Origin: Planctomycetota bacterium
GTDB taxonomy: Bacteria > Planctomycetota > Phycisphaerae > UBA1845 > PWPN01
Assembly (NCBI GenBank): GCA_029550525.1
Contig: JAKPHF010000036.1
Location: 1 to 64,000 of the forward strand
DNA length: 64,000 bases
Direction: 5' to 3'
The notes under the pieces were generated by a model that did not search any database, had not been told where the DNA came from, and saw nothing but the letters and a program-made list of their open reading frames with translations. Both the position numbers and the translations under genes were made by a program. Of this stretch, positions 26,829 to 35,885 are shown one piece after another (the first letter of the stretch is position 1; every line of letters begins with the position of its first letter).

Positions 26829-27398
26829 GCGCACGCTCCTGCTTTGCGGGCACGTCGGCGAGTGTCTCCATCCTCGCCAGACGGGCAGCAAGTGCCAGAC
26901 CGGCCCGCCCGCGCCCACGGTATCAACCGGCGTTACGATATGATGATGCGGCACATTCCACAACCGGCCATCGCGGGCTGAGCGTCATCCGATGTCGCTC
27001 AGCCCGCCGCCGCTGCTTTCCGGCGCGGATCTTCGCCGCCTCCGGGCAGCATCTCCCGCACGCATATGAGAGGTGACGGCTTCAACTTTCGACGAAGTCC
27101 CGACCTGAAAGCTGATCGCCGGTCGCCGCGATGTCGGCGAAACGCCGGCCGGCCGTCCAGTCAATACAATCAAAAGCTTAACTGGAATTTGGTCACGGCC
27201 GGCAAGTGCATTGGACGGCGACCGATGAAAAACGCGTGGATCGAAGCTCCCCACGAATCGCAAGATTACATTGAGTGCCAGCCCTCCCGTTGATTCTCAT
27301 CAGAATCCGCATGACAATGGGCGACGTTGCCGCGGGACAAGGACGCCGCCGCAATACTGCCAGTACCTGCCGACCGCGAGTGGAAAGGGAGAAACAAA
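26829..27398. other. Divergent intergenic region, 570 bases
   Basis: No gene supported. A perfect 12-bp hairpin (26973-26984 with 26996-27007, GCGGGCTGAGCG/CGCTCAGCCCGC) lies about 145 bases upstream of the WbsX-SGNH start. A plus-strand TACAAT occurs near 27164 without a clear -35. GGGAGA stands about 8 bases before the GTG of the efflux gene. Confidence 0.5.
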
Positions 27399-29057
27399 GT
27401 GAAAAGGATGTACGTTGCTTTATTCGGGGGCGGTCTGCTCTTGGCCGGCTGCATGGTCGGGCCCGACTACGAGCAGCCGGAGGTTCAAGTGCCCGAAACG
27501 TATCGACATGCCGGAGAGACGCCGAGCACGCAACCGGCCACGCAGCCGGCGGCTGTGACGGTATCGGGCGTGCCCGTGAACACGTCGTGGTGGCTCGAAC
27601 TGCGCGACCCGCTGTTGAACTCCTTGGTCGATCGCGCCATCCAGTCCAACCTCGACGTGCGGATCGCCGAAGCCCGCGTGGTTGAAGCGCGAGCCCTGCG
27701 CCGCGTGGTGGCGTCGGAACTGTTCCCGCAGTTCAACACCAGCGGGGGATACACGTACCGTGGCGGCAGCCGCAACGCCTCGCCGCAAACGCCGCAGCCG
27801 AGTCTGGCCCAGCAAGTCGGGGCCAACACCGTGAGCCGCCTGGGCGGGGTCGCCGCCAATGCCCTGAGCGGAGGTCCAGGCGCGGGCGGCGGTGGAAACA
27901 TCGCCGGCAGCGCCGCGGGCACGCTGATCCAATCGCTGGCCAACCGCTATGCGGAAGAAATCGCCAAAGTGAAGATCCCGCGGGATTCGAACCTGTTCCA
28001 GGCCGGTTTCGACGCCTCGTGGGAGATCGACATCTTCGGCGGCACCCGCCGGGCCATTGAAGCGGCCGAGGCTTCCATCCAGGCGAACGAGGAGAACCTG
28101 CACGATGTGCTGACCGTTTTGATCGCGGAGGTCGCTCGGAACTACGTCGAGGCCCGCAGCTATCAGAAGCGTCTGGCCATCGCTCGCAAGAACATCGGCA
28201 CGCAGGAGGAGAGCCTCGAACTGACGCGGGTGCGGTTCCAGGCCGGCCTGACCAGCGAGCTGGACGTCGCACAAGCCGCCGCCCAGCTGGCGACCACCTC
28301 GTCGCAGGTTCCCGTGCTGGAGGTCCAGTGGATTCAGTCTGTGCATCGACTGGGCGTTCTCCTGGGCCAGCATCCGGGAGCTCTGTTCGAAGAGCTCGAG
28401 AACGAGTTGCCGATCCCGCCGTCTCCGCCGCAGGTGCCGGTCGGCCTGCCGTCTGATCTGTTGCGTCGCCGCGCCGACATTCGTGCCGCGGAGCGAAACC
28501 TGGCCGCCGCCACCGCCAACATCGGCGTGGCCGTCGCCGATCTGTACCCGCGATTCACCATCCTGGGCTCGTTCGGGACGCAGACGCACGACATGCAGTA
28601 CTTTCTCGACCGCAACAGCGCGTTCTGGAGCATCGGGCCGAGTTTCTCCTGGCCGATTTTCACCGCCGGTCGCATTCGCGGTAACATCGCCGTGCAAGAA
28701 GCTCGTCAGCAGCAGCAGTTCATCGCGTATCACTCGGTCATCCTGAACGCCCTGGAGGAAGTGGAGAACGCCTTGGCCGCTTACCGGCTGCAGCAGGTCC
28801 GGTACGAGCATCTCGAAAACGCGGTCAACGCCAACCAGCGAGCCGTCGATCTGGCCAACGAGCGATATCGCAAGGGCCTGACCGACTTCCTGCGCGTGCT
28901 CGAATCTGAGCGTTCGCTGTACGTCACCGAGGATCAACTGGTGGAGAGCGAAGCGGCGGTGGTGGCCAACTATATCGCGCTTCAGAAAGCACTGGGCGGT
29001 GGTTGGGAAGCCGTCGTGCAGCCCGACGAAGTTGCAACCAACGAAGCGCATCAATAA
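27399..29057 (+). CDS. NodT-family outer-membrane efflux lipoprotein (TolC/OprM-like)
   Basis: Outer-membrane channel of a tripartite efflux system. Lipoprotein signal VKRMYVALFGGGLLLAGC, then MVGPDYEQPEV, the NodT opening. Helical-barrel segments include SLVDRAIQSNLDVRIAEARV, the SRLxxxQ-like LTRVRFQAGLTSELDVAQA, LRRRADIRAAERNLAAATANIGVAVADLYP and FLRVLESERSLYVTEDQLV. An unusual Gly-rich stretch (GGPGAGGGGNIAGSAAG) interrupts the first repeat. The GTG at 27399 has GGGAGA 8 bases upstream; the ATG at 27408 would shorten the leader. About 552 residues. No pump or adaptor gene is adjacent, so it is an orphan channel here. Confidence 0.92.
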   Translation: MKRMYVALFGGGLLLAGCMVGPDYEQPEVQVPETYRHAGETPSTQPATQPAAVTVSGVPVNTSWWLELRDPLLNSLVDRAIQSNLDVRIAEARVVEARALRRVVASELFPQFNTSGGYTYRGGSRNASPQTPQPSLAQQVGANTVSRLGGVAANALSGGPGAGGGGNIAGSAAGTLIQSLANRYAEEIAKVKIPRDSNLFQAGFDASWEIDIFGGTRRAIEAAEASIQANEENLHDVLTVLIAEVARNYVEARSYQKRLAIARKNIGTQEESLELTRVRFQAGLTSELDVAQAAAQLATTSSQVPVLEVQWIQSVHRLGVLLGQHPGALFEELENELPIPPSPPQVPVGLPSDLLRRRADIRAAERNLAAATANIGVAVADLYPRFTILGSFGTQTHDMQYFLDRNSAFWSIGPSFSWPIFTAGRIRGNIAVQEARQQQQFIAYHSVILNALEEVENALAAYRLQQVRYEHLENAVNANQRAVDLANERYRKGLTDFLRVLESERSLYVTEDQLVESEAAVVANYIALQKALGGGWEAVVQPDEVATNEAHQ

Positions 29058-29091
29058 GCGCATCCGTTTCGCCTGCCCTTCTCGGCCCGCA

Positions 29092-29133
29092 GCCTCCTCC
29101 TGATGCCGACAACCCCCGGCATCGGGAGGAGGC
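29092..29133 (+). terminator. Hairpin after the efflux gene, probable terminator
   Basis: A 16-bp stem (29092-29107 with 29118-29133, one G-T pair) and a 10-base loop, 35 bases past the stop. The following T tract is poor, so it may act as an mRNA stabiliser rather than a classical terminator. Confidence 0.6.
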
Positions 29134-29147
29134 TGTCAAGTATAAGC

Positions 29148-29205
29148 GGTGAGCTATGAGCTGTGGGCCATGAGCCAGACGGCTGAGAGCTGACAGCTGA
29201 CAGCA
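29148..29205. repeat. Heptameric repeat array
   Basis: Degenerate 7-base units GAGCTAT, GAGCTGT, GGGCCAT, GAGCCAG, then GAGAGCTGACAGCTGACAGC. The remaining intergenic sequence up to 29362 shows no gene; a GGGAGG site precedes the next ATG. Confidence 0.85.
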
Positions 29206-29362
29206 ATTGCCGTAAGCGTCGCTCCGATCGGCTTGATCGGACGGAGTCCTCCGGCGAACGGCCGTTTGCTCTGAATTCATCTTCGTCAGGCATGAAAGCG
29301 TGCTCTCCACGCCGCCCGCCTTGGCTACGATTCGGCAGGTTTCTGGCGCGGGAGGGTTTTCC

Positions 29363-30712
29363 ATGCGGCACACTAGCAGGCGCGTCACCGCGCCCGGGCG
29401 CGACGTGACGCTGACGGTACTGGCTTCATCGCTCGTGCTGATGGGCGGTTGCCCACCGCCAGCGCCGGTTCCCTCCGGCGAGACCATTACGCTGGAACCC
29501 GTGGCCGAGGGACTCACCTCGCCGCTGACCATGGCCGTGCCGCCCGACGGCACGGGCTGGCGATTCATCGTGGATCAGATCGGCACCGTGCGCATCCTCG
29601 ACGCCTCGGGTGCCCTTATTACGACACCGTTTTTGGATGTCCGCTCGCGGATGGTCGACCTGAACCCCACATACGATGAGCGCGGCTTGCTGGGCATGGC
29701 CTTCCATCCGCAGTATGCCGCCAATGGGCGTTTTTTTGTCATGTACAACGCCCCGCCCGGACCGAGCGCAGCCGGCTCCGAATCGGTGTTGCACATTTCC
29801 GAATTCCAGGTGTCCGCGAACAACCCGAACGTCGCCGATCCCGGCAGCGAACGCATCTTGCTGGCGATTCCCAAACCGCAGTTCAACCACAACGGCGGCA
29901 CGGTCGTCTTCGGCCCGGATGGCTTCCTCTACATCTCCGTAGGCGACGGCGGCGGAGCCAACGACACGTCTCCCGGGCACACGCCGGGCATCGGCAACGG
30001 CCAAGACATCAGCAAGCTGCTCGGCAAGATTCTCCGCATCGACGTGGACACCGGCGCGCCCTACGCCATTCCCCCTGACAACCCGTTCGTGAACACGCCG
30101 GGAGCAGCCCCGGAGATATGGGCCCTGGGATTTCGCAACCCGTACCGGATGTCGTTCGACCGAGGAGGGACGAACCGGCTTTTCGCCGGCGACGCGGGGC
30201 AGGACCTGTTCGAAGAAGTGAACATCGTCACCCGTGGCGGGAACTACGGCTGGTTTATTCGCGAAGGGGAAAGCTGTTTCAACCCCGATAACGCGGGCTC
30301 CCCACTTCCCGACTGCCCCGACGTTGGTCCATCGGGCGTGCTGCTGACCGATCCCATCATCGTCTACCCGCACGGGGGTCCGGCCGGCTCGCTGATCGGC
30401 TCAGTGGTGGTCGGCGGCTACGTCTACCGGGGTTCAGCCATTCCCGCATTGCAGGGGCAGTATGTCTTCGGCGACTACAGCAGCACGCTGTTTATCACCG
30501 ACGGCGTGCTCTTTGCGTCGCGGGAGTCGGCCGATGGCCAGTGGGATCTGCGCGAGTTGCCGGTCGCCGGCTTCCCGAACCAGCGTCTGGGACGTTTCGT
30601 GCTCGGCCTCGGCGAGGATGCGGCGGGCGAGTTGTACGTGATGACGACACGGAACCTGGGGCCGGTCGGAAACACCGGCGTGGTCTACCGCATCGGGCCG
30701 GCCGGTGGATGA
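29363..30712 (+). CDS. PQQ-type glucose/sorbosone dehydrogenase-like lipoprotein
   Basis: A 449-residue secreted protein with a lipobox (SSLVLMGGC) and a six-bladed propeller of the glucose/sorbosone dehydrogenase (YliI/Asd-like) family. Family segments: VAEGLTSPLTMAVPPDG, DERGLLGMAFHPQYAANGRF, KPQFNHNGGTVVFGPDGFLYISVGDGG (with the catalytic-type His), LLGKILRIDVD, IWALGFRNPYRMSFD, AGDAGQDLFEEVNIV and GGNYGW. It probably oxidises a sugar or other alcohol outside the cytoplasm, with PQQ or as a cofactor-free relative. GGGAGG precedes the ATG. The next gene, 16 bases on, is a cytochrome c lipoprotein, a plausible electron acceptor. Confidence 0.87.
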   Translation: MRHTSRRVTAPGRDVTLTVLASSLVLMGGCPPPAPVPSGETITLEPVAEGLTSPLTMAVPPDGTGWRFIVDQIGTVRILDASGALITTPFLDVRSRMVDLNPTYDERGLLGMAFHPQYAANGRFFVMYNAPPGPSAAGSESVLHISEFQVSANNPNVADPGSERILLAIPKPQFNHNGGTVVFGPDGFLYISVGDGGGANDTSPGHTPGIGNGQDISKLLGKILRIDVDTGAPYAIPPDNPFVNTPGAAPEIWALGFRNPYRMSFDRGGTNRLFAGDAGQDLFEEVNIVTRGGNYGWFIREGESCFNPDNAGSPLPDCPDVGPSGVLLTDPIIVYPHGGPAGSLIGSVVVGGYVYRGSAIPALQGQYVFGDYSSTLFITDGVLFASRESADGQWDLRELPVAGFPNQRLGRFVLGLGEDAAGELYVMTTRNLGPVGNTGVVYRIGPAGG

Positions 30713-30727
30713 GTGACGGAGAATGCC

Positions 30728-31213
30728 ATGAGTCGCCAACATGGAATCGCCGGGCCGGCGAGCTCACACTCGATATTCGTTCGGTCGGCTCTGCCCGCGG
30801 CGTTCGCGGTGCTCGCGGCAGGCTGTCCGCTGCCGCCCCAGGGCCACCGGACGGAGAACGCCGGCTCGCCGCCGGTGGACCGCGAGATTGTCTCCTACGG
30901 CTTCGACATTCAGCCGATCTTCGACAAGAACTGCGTGGTCTGCCATCGAAAGGACGGGCTGGGCGAATCCGCGGGAATCCCCCTCCATCTGAACTCGGGG
31001 CAGGCTCGCCTGGATTTGATCGATCAGCCGAGCGTTCGCAATCCGAACCTGATCCTCGTGCTCCCGGGCGATCCCGACAACAGCTTGCTCTACCAGAAGG
31101 TGTCGCAGGATCTGCCGCCGGTGGGGTTCCGCATGCCGTTGTTCGACGAACCGCTCAGCGACTTGGAAATCGACTTGATCCGCCGATGGATCGAGCAGGG
31201 TGCCTTGCCGTGA
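30728..31213 (+). CDS. Monohaem cytochrome c-like lipoprotein
   Basis: A 161-residue exported protein with lipobox FAVLAAGC and one haem-binding motif, IFDKNCVVCH, about residue 78. This matches the N-terminal PSC-type cytochrome domain of Planctomycetota (YGFDIQPIFDKNCVVCHRK), which normally precedes PSD1 proteins but here stands alone. Downstream, PGDPDNSLLYQKV and MPLFDEPLSDLEIDLIRRWI are the usual closing segments, the Met in RMPL being the likely axial ligand. GGAG lies before ATG 30728; a GTG at 30713 abuts the previous stop. It probably accepts electrons from the adjacent dehydrogenase. Confidence 0.85.
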   Translation: MSRQHGIAGPASSHSIFVRSALPAAFAVLAAGCPLPPQGHRTENAGSPPVDREIVSYGFDIQPIFDKNCVVCHRKDGLGESAGIPLHLNSGQARLDLIDQPSVRNPNLILVLPGDPDNSLLYQKVSQDLPPVGFRMPLFDEPLSDLEIDLIRRWIEQGALP

Positions 31214-31282
31214 CGGCTCGCCGATGGGCAGCCGCCCGGTCAACACCTTGTCCGCGTTCGAGCTCGAACGACGGGCATCTCA

Positions 31283-31480
31283 TCACGTCCCAAACGAGAA
31301 ACCAAACGTCTCCACACCCATGAACTTATAGACCAGGTTGCGGATCAGTTCATTGGTGATCGAAGTGGCGAGGCCGGCCGTTCCTGTGGCCAAGCCTGTA
31401 GCGCAAGCGGACTGCAGCAGGATGCCGCCGGTCAGTACGCCCAGCACGATCCATCGAAACCAGTACCAGATCTTGGACAC
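31283..31480 (-). CDS. Small 65-residue exported or membrane protein
   Basis: A short gene with AGGAG 8 bases before a GTG start at 31480; a TTG at 31486 is too close to that site. Product: MSKIWYWFRWIVLGVLTGGI, then LLQSACATG, a hydrophobic leader with a near-lipobox Cys, then TGLATSITNELIRNLVYKFMG and an aromatic end (GFSFGT). The plan (leader, LLQxxxC, Thr/Ala-rich helix) recalls small exported proteins common in Planctomycetota, but no named family is recognised. It lies directly next to a 14-base tandem repeat that occupies its upstream region. Confidence 0.6.
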   Translation of the reverse strand: MSKIWYWFRWIVLGVLTGGILLQSACATGLATGTAGLATSITNELIRNLVYKFMGVETFGFSFGT

Positions 31481-31497
31481 GCACAAATCTCCTGGTT

Positions 31498-31595
31498 CGC
31501 CGCGTTACAGTCGCCAAGTGGCGATCGCCAAGTAACGCTCGCCGAGCGGCGTTCACCGGGTGTCGTTTGCCAAGTGGCATTCGCCGAGCGGCGGG
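31498..31595. repeat. Tandem array of a 14-base unit, about seven copies
   Basis: Units CGCCAAGTGGCGAT, CGCCAAGTAACGCT, CGCCGAGCGGCGTT, CACCGGGTGTCGTT, TGCCAAGTGGCATT and CGCCGAGCGGCGGG, with a more diverged unit at 31498-31511. Most units contain a small palindrome (GCCAAGTGGC or GCCGAGCGGC). The period is exact over 98 bases. A diverged GGCGGGCGAGACGCCC palindrome follows at 31661-31685. Confidence 0.9.
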
Positions 31596-31697
31596 CGTGT
31601 TGCCCGCGTCAGATCAAGGTTCCACCCACGTCCGGCAAACGCATGCCTGCATGCGGCTACGAGGCGGGCGAGACGCCCATCCCCGCATGGCGAGCCG

Positions 31698-33101
31698 TCA
31701 ACGAGCCGTGGGCTGTGTAGCCGGCGCCGGCGAGACGGAAGGTTGCGAGGCCGGGGCATCGACCAACCGCGGCTCGGGGCTGGCGAGCGCATCTTTGCGA
31801 ACGATGTCGCGGCTGCTGGGCTTGTTGGGGTCCTGCAGCTCGATGCTGGTGACCACGTAGACAGGCAGCGGCGGCACGGTGCCGTGCAGCAACTGGTACG
31901 ACGTGGCCTTCACGCCGACGTACTTGCCGTAGTACTGCACAGGATCGACGTTGCAACCGGGAGCCAGCTCGAAATAAGCGATGGTGCGGCTCGTCTTGGG
32001 ATCGACCAGCCGCCAGCGCTTGGCCCGGCCACCCGAGCCGTCGTACAGACCGCTGACCCGGATCTCGCCGCGAGCGGCGATTTCGTCAATCTTGAACTCC
32101 GACTCCCGAGCCCGCTGCTCGGCCCGCCGACGGGCGATCTCGTCGGCCTTCAGTTCGGTCTCTTCGCGAAGCTGCTTCATCTCCACGACGGCAGCCGCCA
32201 ACGCCATCTGATCTTCCATGTCCCGGATGCGGGCCTTCGCGTACACCTGGGCCGTGATGTCTTCCTTCTGGTTCAGCAGCTCGTTGAGCTTCCCCACGAT
32301 GGGCTCGATGTTCTGATCGGCCGGCGGCTTGCGGAGTTCATCGGCGATCTCGGCCTCGAGGGCACGAATCCGGTCGCGATACGCCTGCGTGAGCGCGGGA
32401 TCGGGCTTGGGAACGGGCGGAGCCGCCGCCACCGGCGTCTTCTTCACCGGCTCGACGATGGTCGCCTTCTTGCCGCCGGCAGCGACATCTCGCTGTGCCT
32501 TGCTCAACTCGCCGGCCTTAACCGGCTCGATGGTGGACTCGGCCGCAGCCGCGGCGGCGCCGCGCTTGACGAAATCGGCACTGATCCACAGCGTCGCTCC
32601 GGGCGGCGGAGCAATCTTGTAGAAGTCGCCTTCAGCGGTTTCGCCGACGATCCGAACCTGGTCGCCCTTCTGCAATTTCACTTGCTTGGCGTAGTGGCTG
32701 CTGTCCAGATCGCTGCCCGCATACACCTGGGCGAGATCGTTGACGACGCCCGTGCTCTCACCGGTTCGATCGACACGGCTCTTCTCGATCAGGCTGAACG
32801 TGCCGGCCGGCGGCGTGATCTCGAGCCAGCCGTACTCGCTCCGCAGGATGTTGACTTTGTCGCCCTTGTGGAGCTTGATGACGGGGTAATAGTGCTTGCT
32901 GAAGCCGCTGCGCACATAGACATTGTCGCCGGTCACGACACCGACACCGGCGTCGACCGGTTCGGCCGCCGGGGCATTGGCGGTTACGGCCTTCTCGGCG
33001 AAGGCGGGAACTGCCGCCGGCTGACTAGCCGCCTGGCCCCACAGCATGTTGCCGCAAGCCAACACGACCCCTGCCATCCATGCTTTCTTCCACGTCATCA
33101 T
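31698..33101 (-). CDS. Exported SH3-domain/coiled-coil protein
   Basis: A 467-residue protein: signal peptide (MMTWKKAWMAGVVLACGNML), two bacterial SH3-like modules (VVTGDNVYVRSGFSKHYYPVI, and about 60 residues later DLAQVYAGSDLDSSHYAKQV, each ending in GWLEITPP or FYKIAPPPG), an Ala/Pro linker, a long charged coiled coil (about residues 230-340), then a C-terminal domain containing YDGSGGRAKRWRLVDPKTSR and a TQP-type tail. Bacterial SH3 modules often bind peptidoglycan or glycans, so an envelope role is likely. Start at the first of two ATGs at 33101, with GGGA upstream. Stands alone; no family name known for the C-terminal part. Confidence 0.7.
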   Translation of the reverse strand: MMTWKKAWMAGVVLACGNMLWGQAASQPAAVPAFAEKAVTANAPAAEPVDAGVGVVTGDNVYVRSGFSKHYYPVIKLHKGDKVNILRSEYGWLEITPPAGTFSLIEKSRVDRTGESTGVVNDLAQVYAGSDLDSSHYAKQVKLQKGDQVRIVGETAEGDFYKIAPPPGATLWISADFVKRGAAAAAAESTIEPVKAGELSKAQRDVAAGGKKATIVEPVKKTPVAAAPPVPKPDPALTQAYRDRIRALEAEIADELRKPPADQNIEPIVGKLNELLNQKEDITAQVYAKARIRDMEDQMALAAAVVEMKQLREETELKADEIARRRAEQRARESEFKIDEIAARGEIRVSGLYDGSGGRAKRWRLVDPKTSRTIAYFELAPGCNVDPVQYYGKYVGVKATSYQLLHGTVPPLPVYVVTSIELQDPNKPSSRDIVRKDALASPEPRLVDAPASQPSVSPAPATQPTAR

Positions 33102-33458
33102 GACACATCCCTTTTCCTGAAAGAGAAAGGTTGTTGCTCGCGCTGTCGGTTCCACTCCGGCCGATGTCCGCCCGTGCACACATCCGCTGACAGCCGTCAG
33201 GCTGCCGCAGGCGACATCCAAACTGGCGGTGATGTTGCGTCGGCTCTCCTGCCGTGTCGGCCCACCGCGCAGCAAGGCCGAAACTGCCTTATACTACGAA
33301 TACTTTTGAGGGTTCAGCCTACTGGCGGCTGCGCGGTCTGTCAATGAGTACCCGGCGAGAACCGCCCTGAAACGAGGGTACGAGCCACGTTCGTGCGAAC
33401 GCGGTTGCAGGCTCAACGGTGATTGCGGCGCGTGGCGAGCTTTTTCGAAGGGTAAAAC
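33102..33458. other. Divergent intergenic region before pabB
   Basis: About 357 bases with no gene supported. A short CTGACAGCCGTCAG hairpin occurs near 33187, and an AT-rich stretch with TATACT on the plus strand near 33289. No reliable promoter pair is seen for either direction. Confidence 0.4.
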
Positions 33459-34955
33459 GTGAACGCCTTGGCCCCGCGCATCATCGTCGAGCCTGTGAGT
33501 TTCGCACCACGCACAGGTGCCGTCATCGCGCTGGCGGGCCGGCGCCGCGAGCCGGCGGTGCTCGACAGTGCCGCGGAGCATCCACGCTACGGCCGTTACA
33601 CCATCGTCACCTGCGAGCCGGTCATCACGTACTGCCATCGCGCCGGCGACGGCGATCCCTTCGAGGCCATGCGCGGACACTTGGCGGCGAGCGACATGCT
33701 CGAACCGACGACAGCCACCAGCGACCTGCCGTTCGCGGGCGGGTGGATCGGCTATTTCGCTTACGAAGCCGGCCGGTTCATCGAGCGTCTGCCCGCCCGC
33801 ACCCGGGCCGACGTCGGCCTGCCTCTGGCCCGGTTCGCGCTGTACGATTCGGCAGCCGTTTACGACCATGTCCTCGGCCGTTGGAGCGTAGTCGCGGCCG
33901 AGATTGCCCCCGCCGGTGCGGGGAGGTGCGACCTGCGTGCTCGACTCGCGTGGTGGAAGGATCTGCTCAGATCGGCACTCGACGCGGACGAGGGAAAAGA
34001 GACCGGGATTTCGGGCTTGCGAGCTCGCCACGCGGGCCGGCCGCCATACGGACCGGTTACCCATAACCTTAGCCGTGACGAACACTTGCGAATCGTCCAG
34101 CGCGGCCGGCAGTACATCGCGGCAGGCGACATTTTTCAGGTGAACCTGGCTCGCCGCGAGTCCATCCCCGCCACGGAGAATCCGCTGGACCTCTACCTGC
34201 GACTACGGCGGACCAATCCGGGGATGTACTCGGCTTTTCTGTCCTGGCACACGCCGAACCAGAGCTGCTTGCCAAGCGAATCTCCCGGCGCCGGCGTCTG
34301 TGCGGTCCTGAGTTCCTCGCCCGAACTCTTTCTGGACCTGCAAGGGCAATCCGTAATCACTCGCCCGATCAAGGGCACGCGGCCTCGCTCGGCCGATCCG
34401 GCGGTCGATGCGTCGCTGCGGCAGGAACTGGCGGCGAGCCCCAAAGACCGCGCGGAACTGGCCATGATCGTGGATCTCGAACGCAATGACCTAGGCCGCG
34501 TGTGCGAGTTCGGGAGCGTTCGGGTGCAGGCCGGCGATTCACCGGCGGCGCCATTCGAATTGGAGGCCCACCCTACCGTGCACCATTTGGTGGCCACGGT
34601 CACCGGCCGGCTGGCCCCGGGCCGCGATGCGATCGACCTGCTGCGGGCGACGTTTCCCGGCGGCTCGATCACCGGGGCGCCCAAGGTGCGGGCCATGGAG
34701 ATCATCGACGAACTGGAACCCACCGAGCGCAGCGTCTATACAGGAGCGATCGGGCTGTTCGCTCCCGGCCGGATGATCATGAACATCGCCATCCGGACCA
34801 TCCTGCAGGCCCGAGACATGCTCCACTGGTACGCCGGCGGCGGCATTGTGGCCGACTCGGATCCGGCGGCCGAGTATGATGAGACTTGTGCCAAATTGCT
34901 CGGCATGCGCCGCGCGGTGGGCATTGAAGATACGCCTGCGACCGCTGGCCGTTAG
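33459..34955 (+). CDS. pabB: Aminodeoxychorismate synthase component I
   Basis: Adds ammonia to chorismate to give 4-amino-4-deoxychorismate for folate synthesis; cytoplasmic, with a PabA glutaminase supplying ammonia. The chorismate-binding half shows QYIAAGDIFQVNLARR, SSSPELFLDLQGQ, the discriminating PIKGTRPRS (Lys as in PabB; TrpE has Ala there), DRAELAMIVDLERNDLGRVC, HHLVATVTGRL, FPGGSITGAPKVRAMEIIDELE and YAGGGIVADSDPAAEYDE. The N-terminal domain (GGWIGYFAYEAGRFIE) is the usual PabB/TrpE one. GTG start with GAAGGG upstream; 498 residues. The pabC-like gene lies 78 bases downstream; pabA is not here. Confidence 0.92.
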   Translation: MNALAPRIIVEPVSFAPRTGAVIALAGRRREPAVLDSAAEHPRYGRYTIVTCEPVITYCHRAGDGDPFEAMRGHLAASDMLEPTTATSDLPFAGGWIGYFAYEAGRFIERLPARTRADVGLPLARFALYDSAAVYDHVLGRWSVVAAEIAPAGAGRCDLRARLAWWKDLLRSALDADEGKETGISGLRARHAGRPPYGPVTHNLSRDEHLRIVQRGRQYIAAGDIFQVNLARRESIPATENPLDLYLRLRRTNPGMYSAFLSWHTPNQSCLPSESPGAGVCAVLSSSPELFLDLQGQSVITRPIKGTRPRSADPAVDASLRQELAASPKDRAELAMIVDLERNDLGRVCEFGSVRVQAGDSPAAPFELEAHPTVHHLVATVTGRLAPGRDAIDLLRATFPGGSITGAPKVRAMEIIDELEPTERSVYTGAIGLFAPGRMIMNIAIRTILQARDMLHWYAGGGIVADSDPAAEYDETCAKLLGMRRAVGIEDTPATAGR

Positions 34956-35032
34956 ACCGGCACGTGCAATGGGTGCATGTGTCTTACGGAATGGCTCGTC
35001 GAATGCGGGCACACGCGAAGAAGAGTGCAAGA

Positions 35033-35878
35033 ATGAGCGAAAAGATCTACCTCAACGGCCATCTCGTCTCGGGCGGTGAAGCCCACGTGTCCGTGTCCAA
35101 CCCCGCCTTTCTGCACGGGGTGGGGTTGTTTGAGACGCTGCGGACTTACAACGGCAAGCCCTTCCGCCTGGCCGAGCACGTCGAACGGCTTCGGGCGTCG
35201 GCCCAGCGACTCAGCATGCCGATCACCGACCTGATCGAGAAGATACCGGCGGCCGTGGACGAAGTGCTCGCCGCCAACAACCTGACGTCGGCTCGCGTGC
35301 GAATCACGGTCACGCCGCCCGGCACCATGGAGGACGTCGAGCACGGCACGCTGTTGGTGCGAGCCGAAGCCACGGCGGGGTATCCCTCGCAGTTGTACGA
35401 GCGCGGCATGACCGTCTACGTACACACCCGGTATCGCCAGTCGTCGCTGGATCCGCTGGCCGGCCACAAGACCACCAGCTACTTCCCTCGTCTGCTTGCG
35501 TTGCGCGACGCTCAGGAGAAGCAGTGCGGCGAAGCGCTGTGGTTCACGCCGGACAACTTTCTGGCCGAAGGCTGCATGTCCAACGTGTTCATCGTTCGCG
35601 AAGGCAAGCTGATCACACCGCCGCTCGATACACCCGTACTGCCCGGTGTGACACGTGCGGCGGTGATCGAGCTGGCTCAGAAACGCGGCATCGACTGCGA
35701 GCAGCGTCCCTGCACTATCAACGATCTGCTTGGAGCCGACGAAGTGTTCCTCACCAACGCGGTCATGGAAGTCATGCCGGTGACCCGTGTCGAACGTCAC
35801 GCGGTGGGCAACGAGAAGATCGGCGAAGTGACCCGCACGCTTGCCGAGGCGTACAAGGAGCTGACGGGAGCGGCGTGA
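35033..35878 (+). CDS. Class IV aminotransferase-fold PLP enzyme, probably aminodeoxychorismate lyase
   Basis: Fold-type IV PLP enzyme of 281 residues (PabC, branched-chain aminotransferase and D-amino acid aminotransferase family). It starts MSEKIYLNGHLV, then VSNPAFLHGVGLFETLRTYNGKP, typical of the family. The PLP lysine is in LAGHKTTSYFPRLLAL, and the cofactor-binding loop is EALWFTPDNFLAEGCMSNVF, followed by LITPPLDTPVLPGVTRAAVIE. Its position right after pabB favours ADC lyase (PabC), which releases p-aminobenzoate. The sequence alone does not exclude aminotransferase activity. Start at ATG 35033; earlier in-frame codons give no homology. A repeat block follows the stop. Confidence 0.85.
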   Translation: MSEKIYLNGHLVSGGEAHVSVSNPAFLHGVGLFETLRTYNGKPFRLAEHVERLRASAQRLSMPITDLIEKIPAAVDEVLAANNLTSARVRITVTPPGTMEDVEHGTLLVRAEATAGYPSQLYERGMTVYVHTRYRQSSLDPLAGHKTTSYFPRLLALRDAQEKQCGEALWFTPDNFLAEGCMSNVFIVREGKLITPPLDTPVLPGVTRAAVIELAQKRGIDCEQRPCTINDLLGADEVFLTNAVMEVMPVTRVERHAVGNEKIGEVTRTLAEAYKELTGAA

Positions 35879-35885
35879 GAAACAG

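Noticed and set aside
27420..29063. Minus-strand frame of 547 codons across the efflux gene
   Set aside because: The plus strand has a lipobox and NodT/TolC motifs; the minus frame is antisense noise.
29148..29205. Possible CRISPR array from regularly repeated words
   Set aside because: The period is 7 bases with no spacers; no cas gene is in the window.
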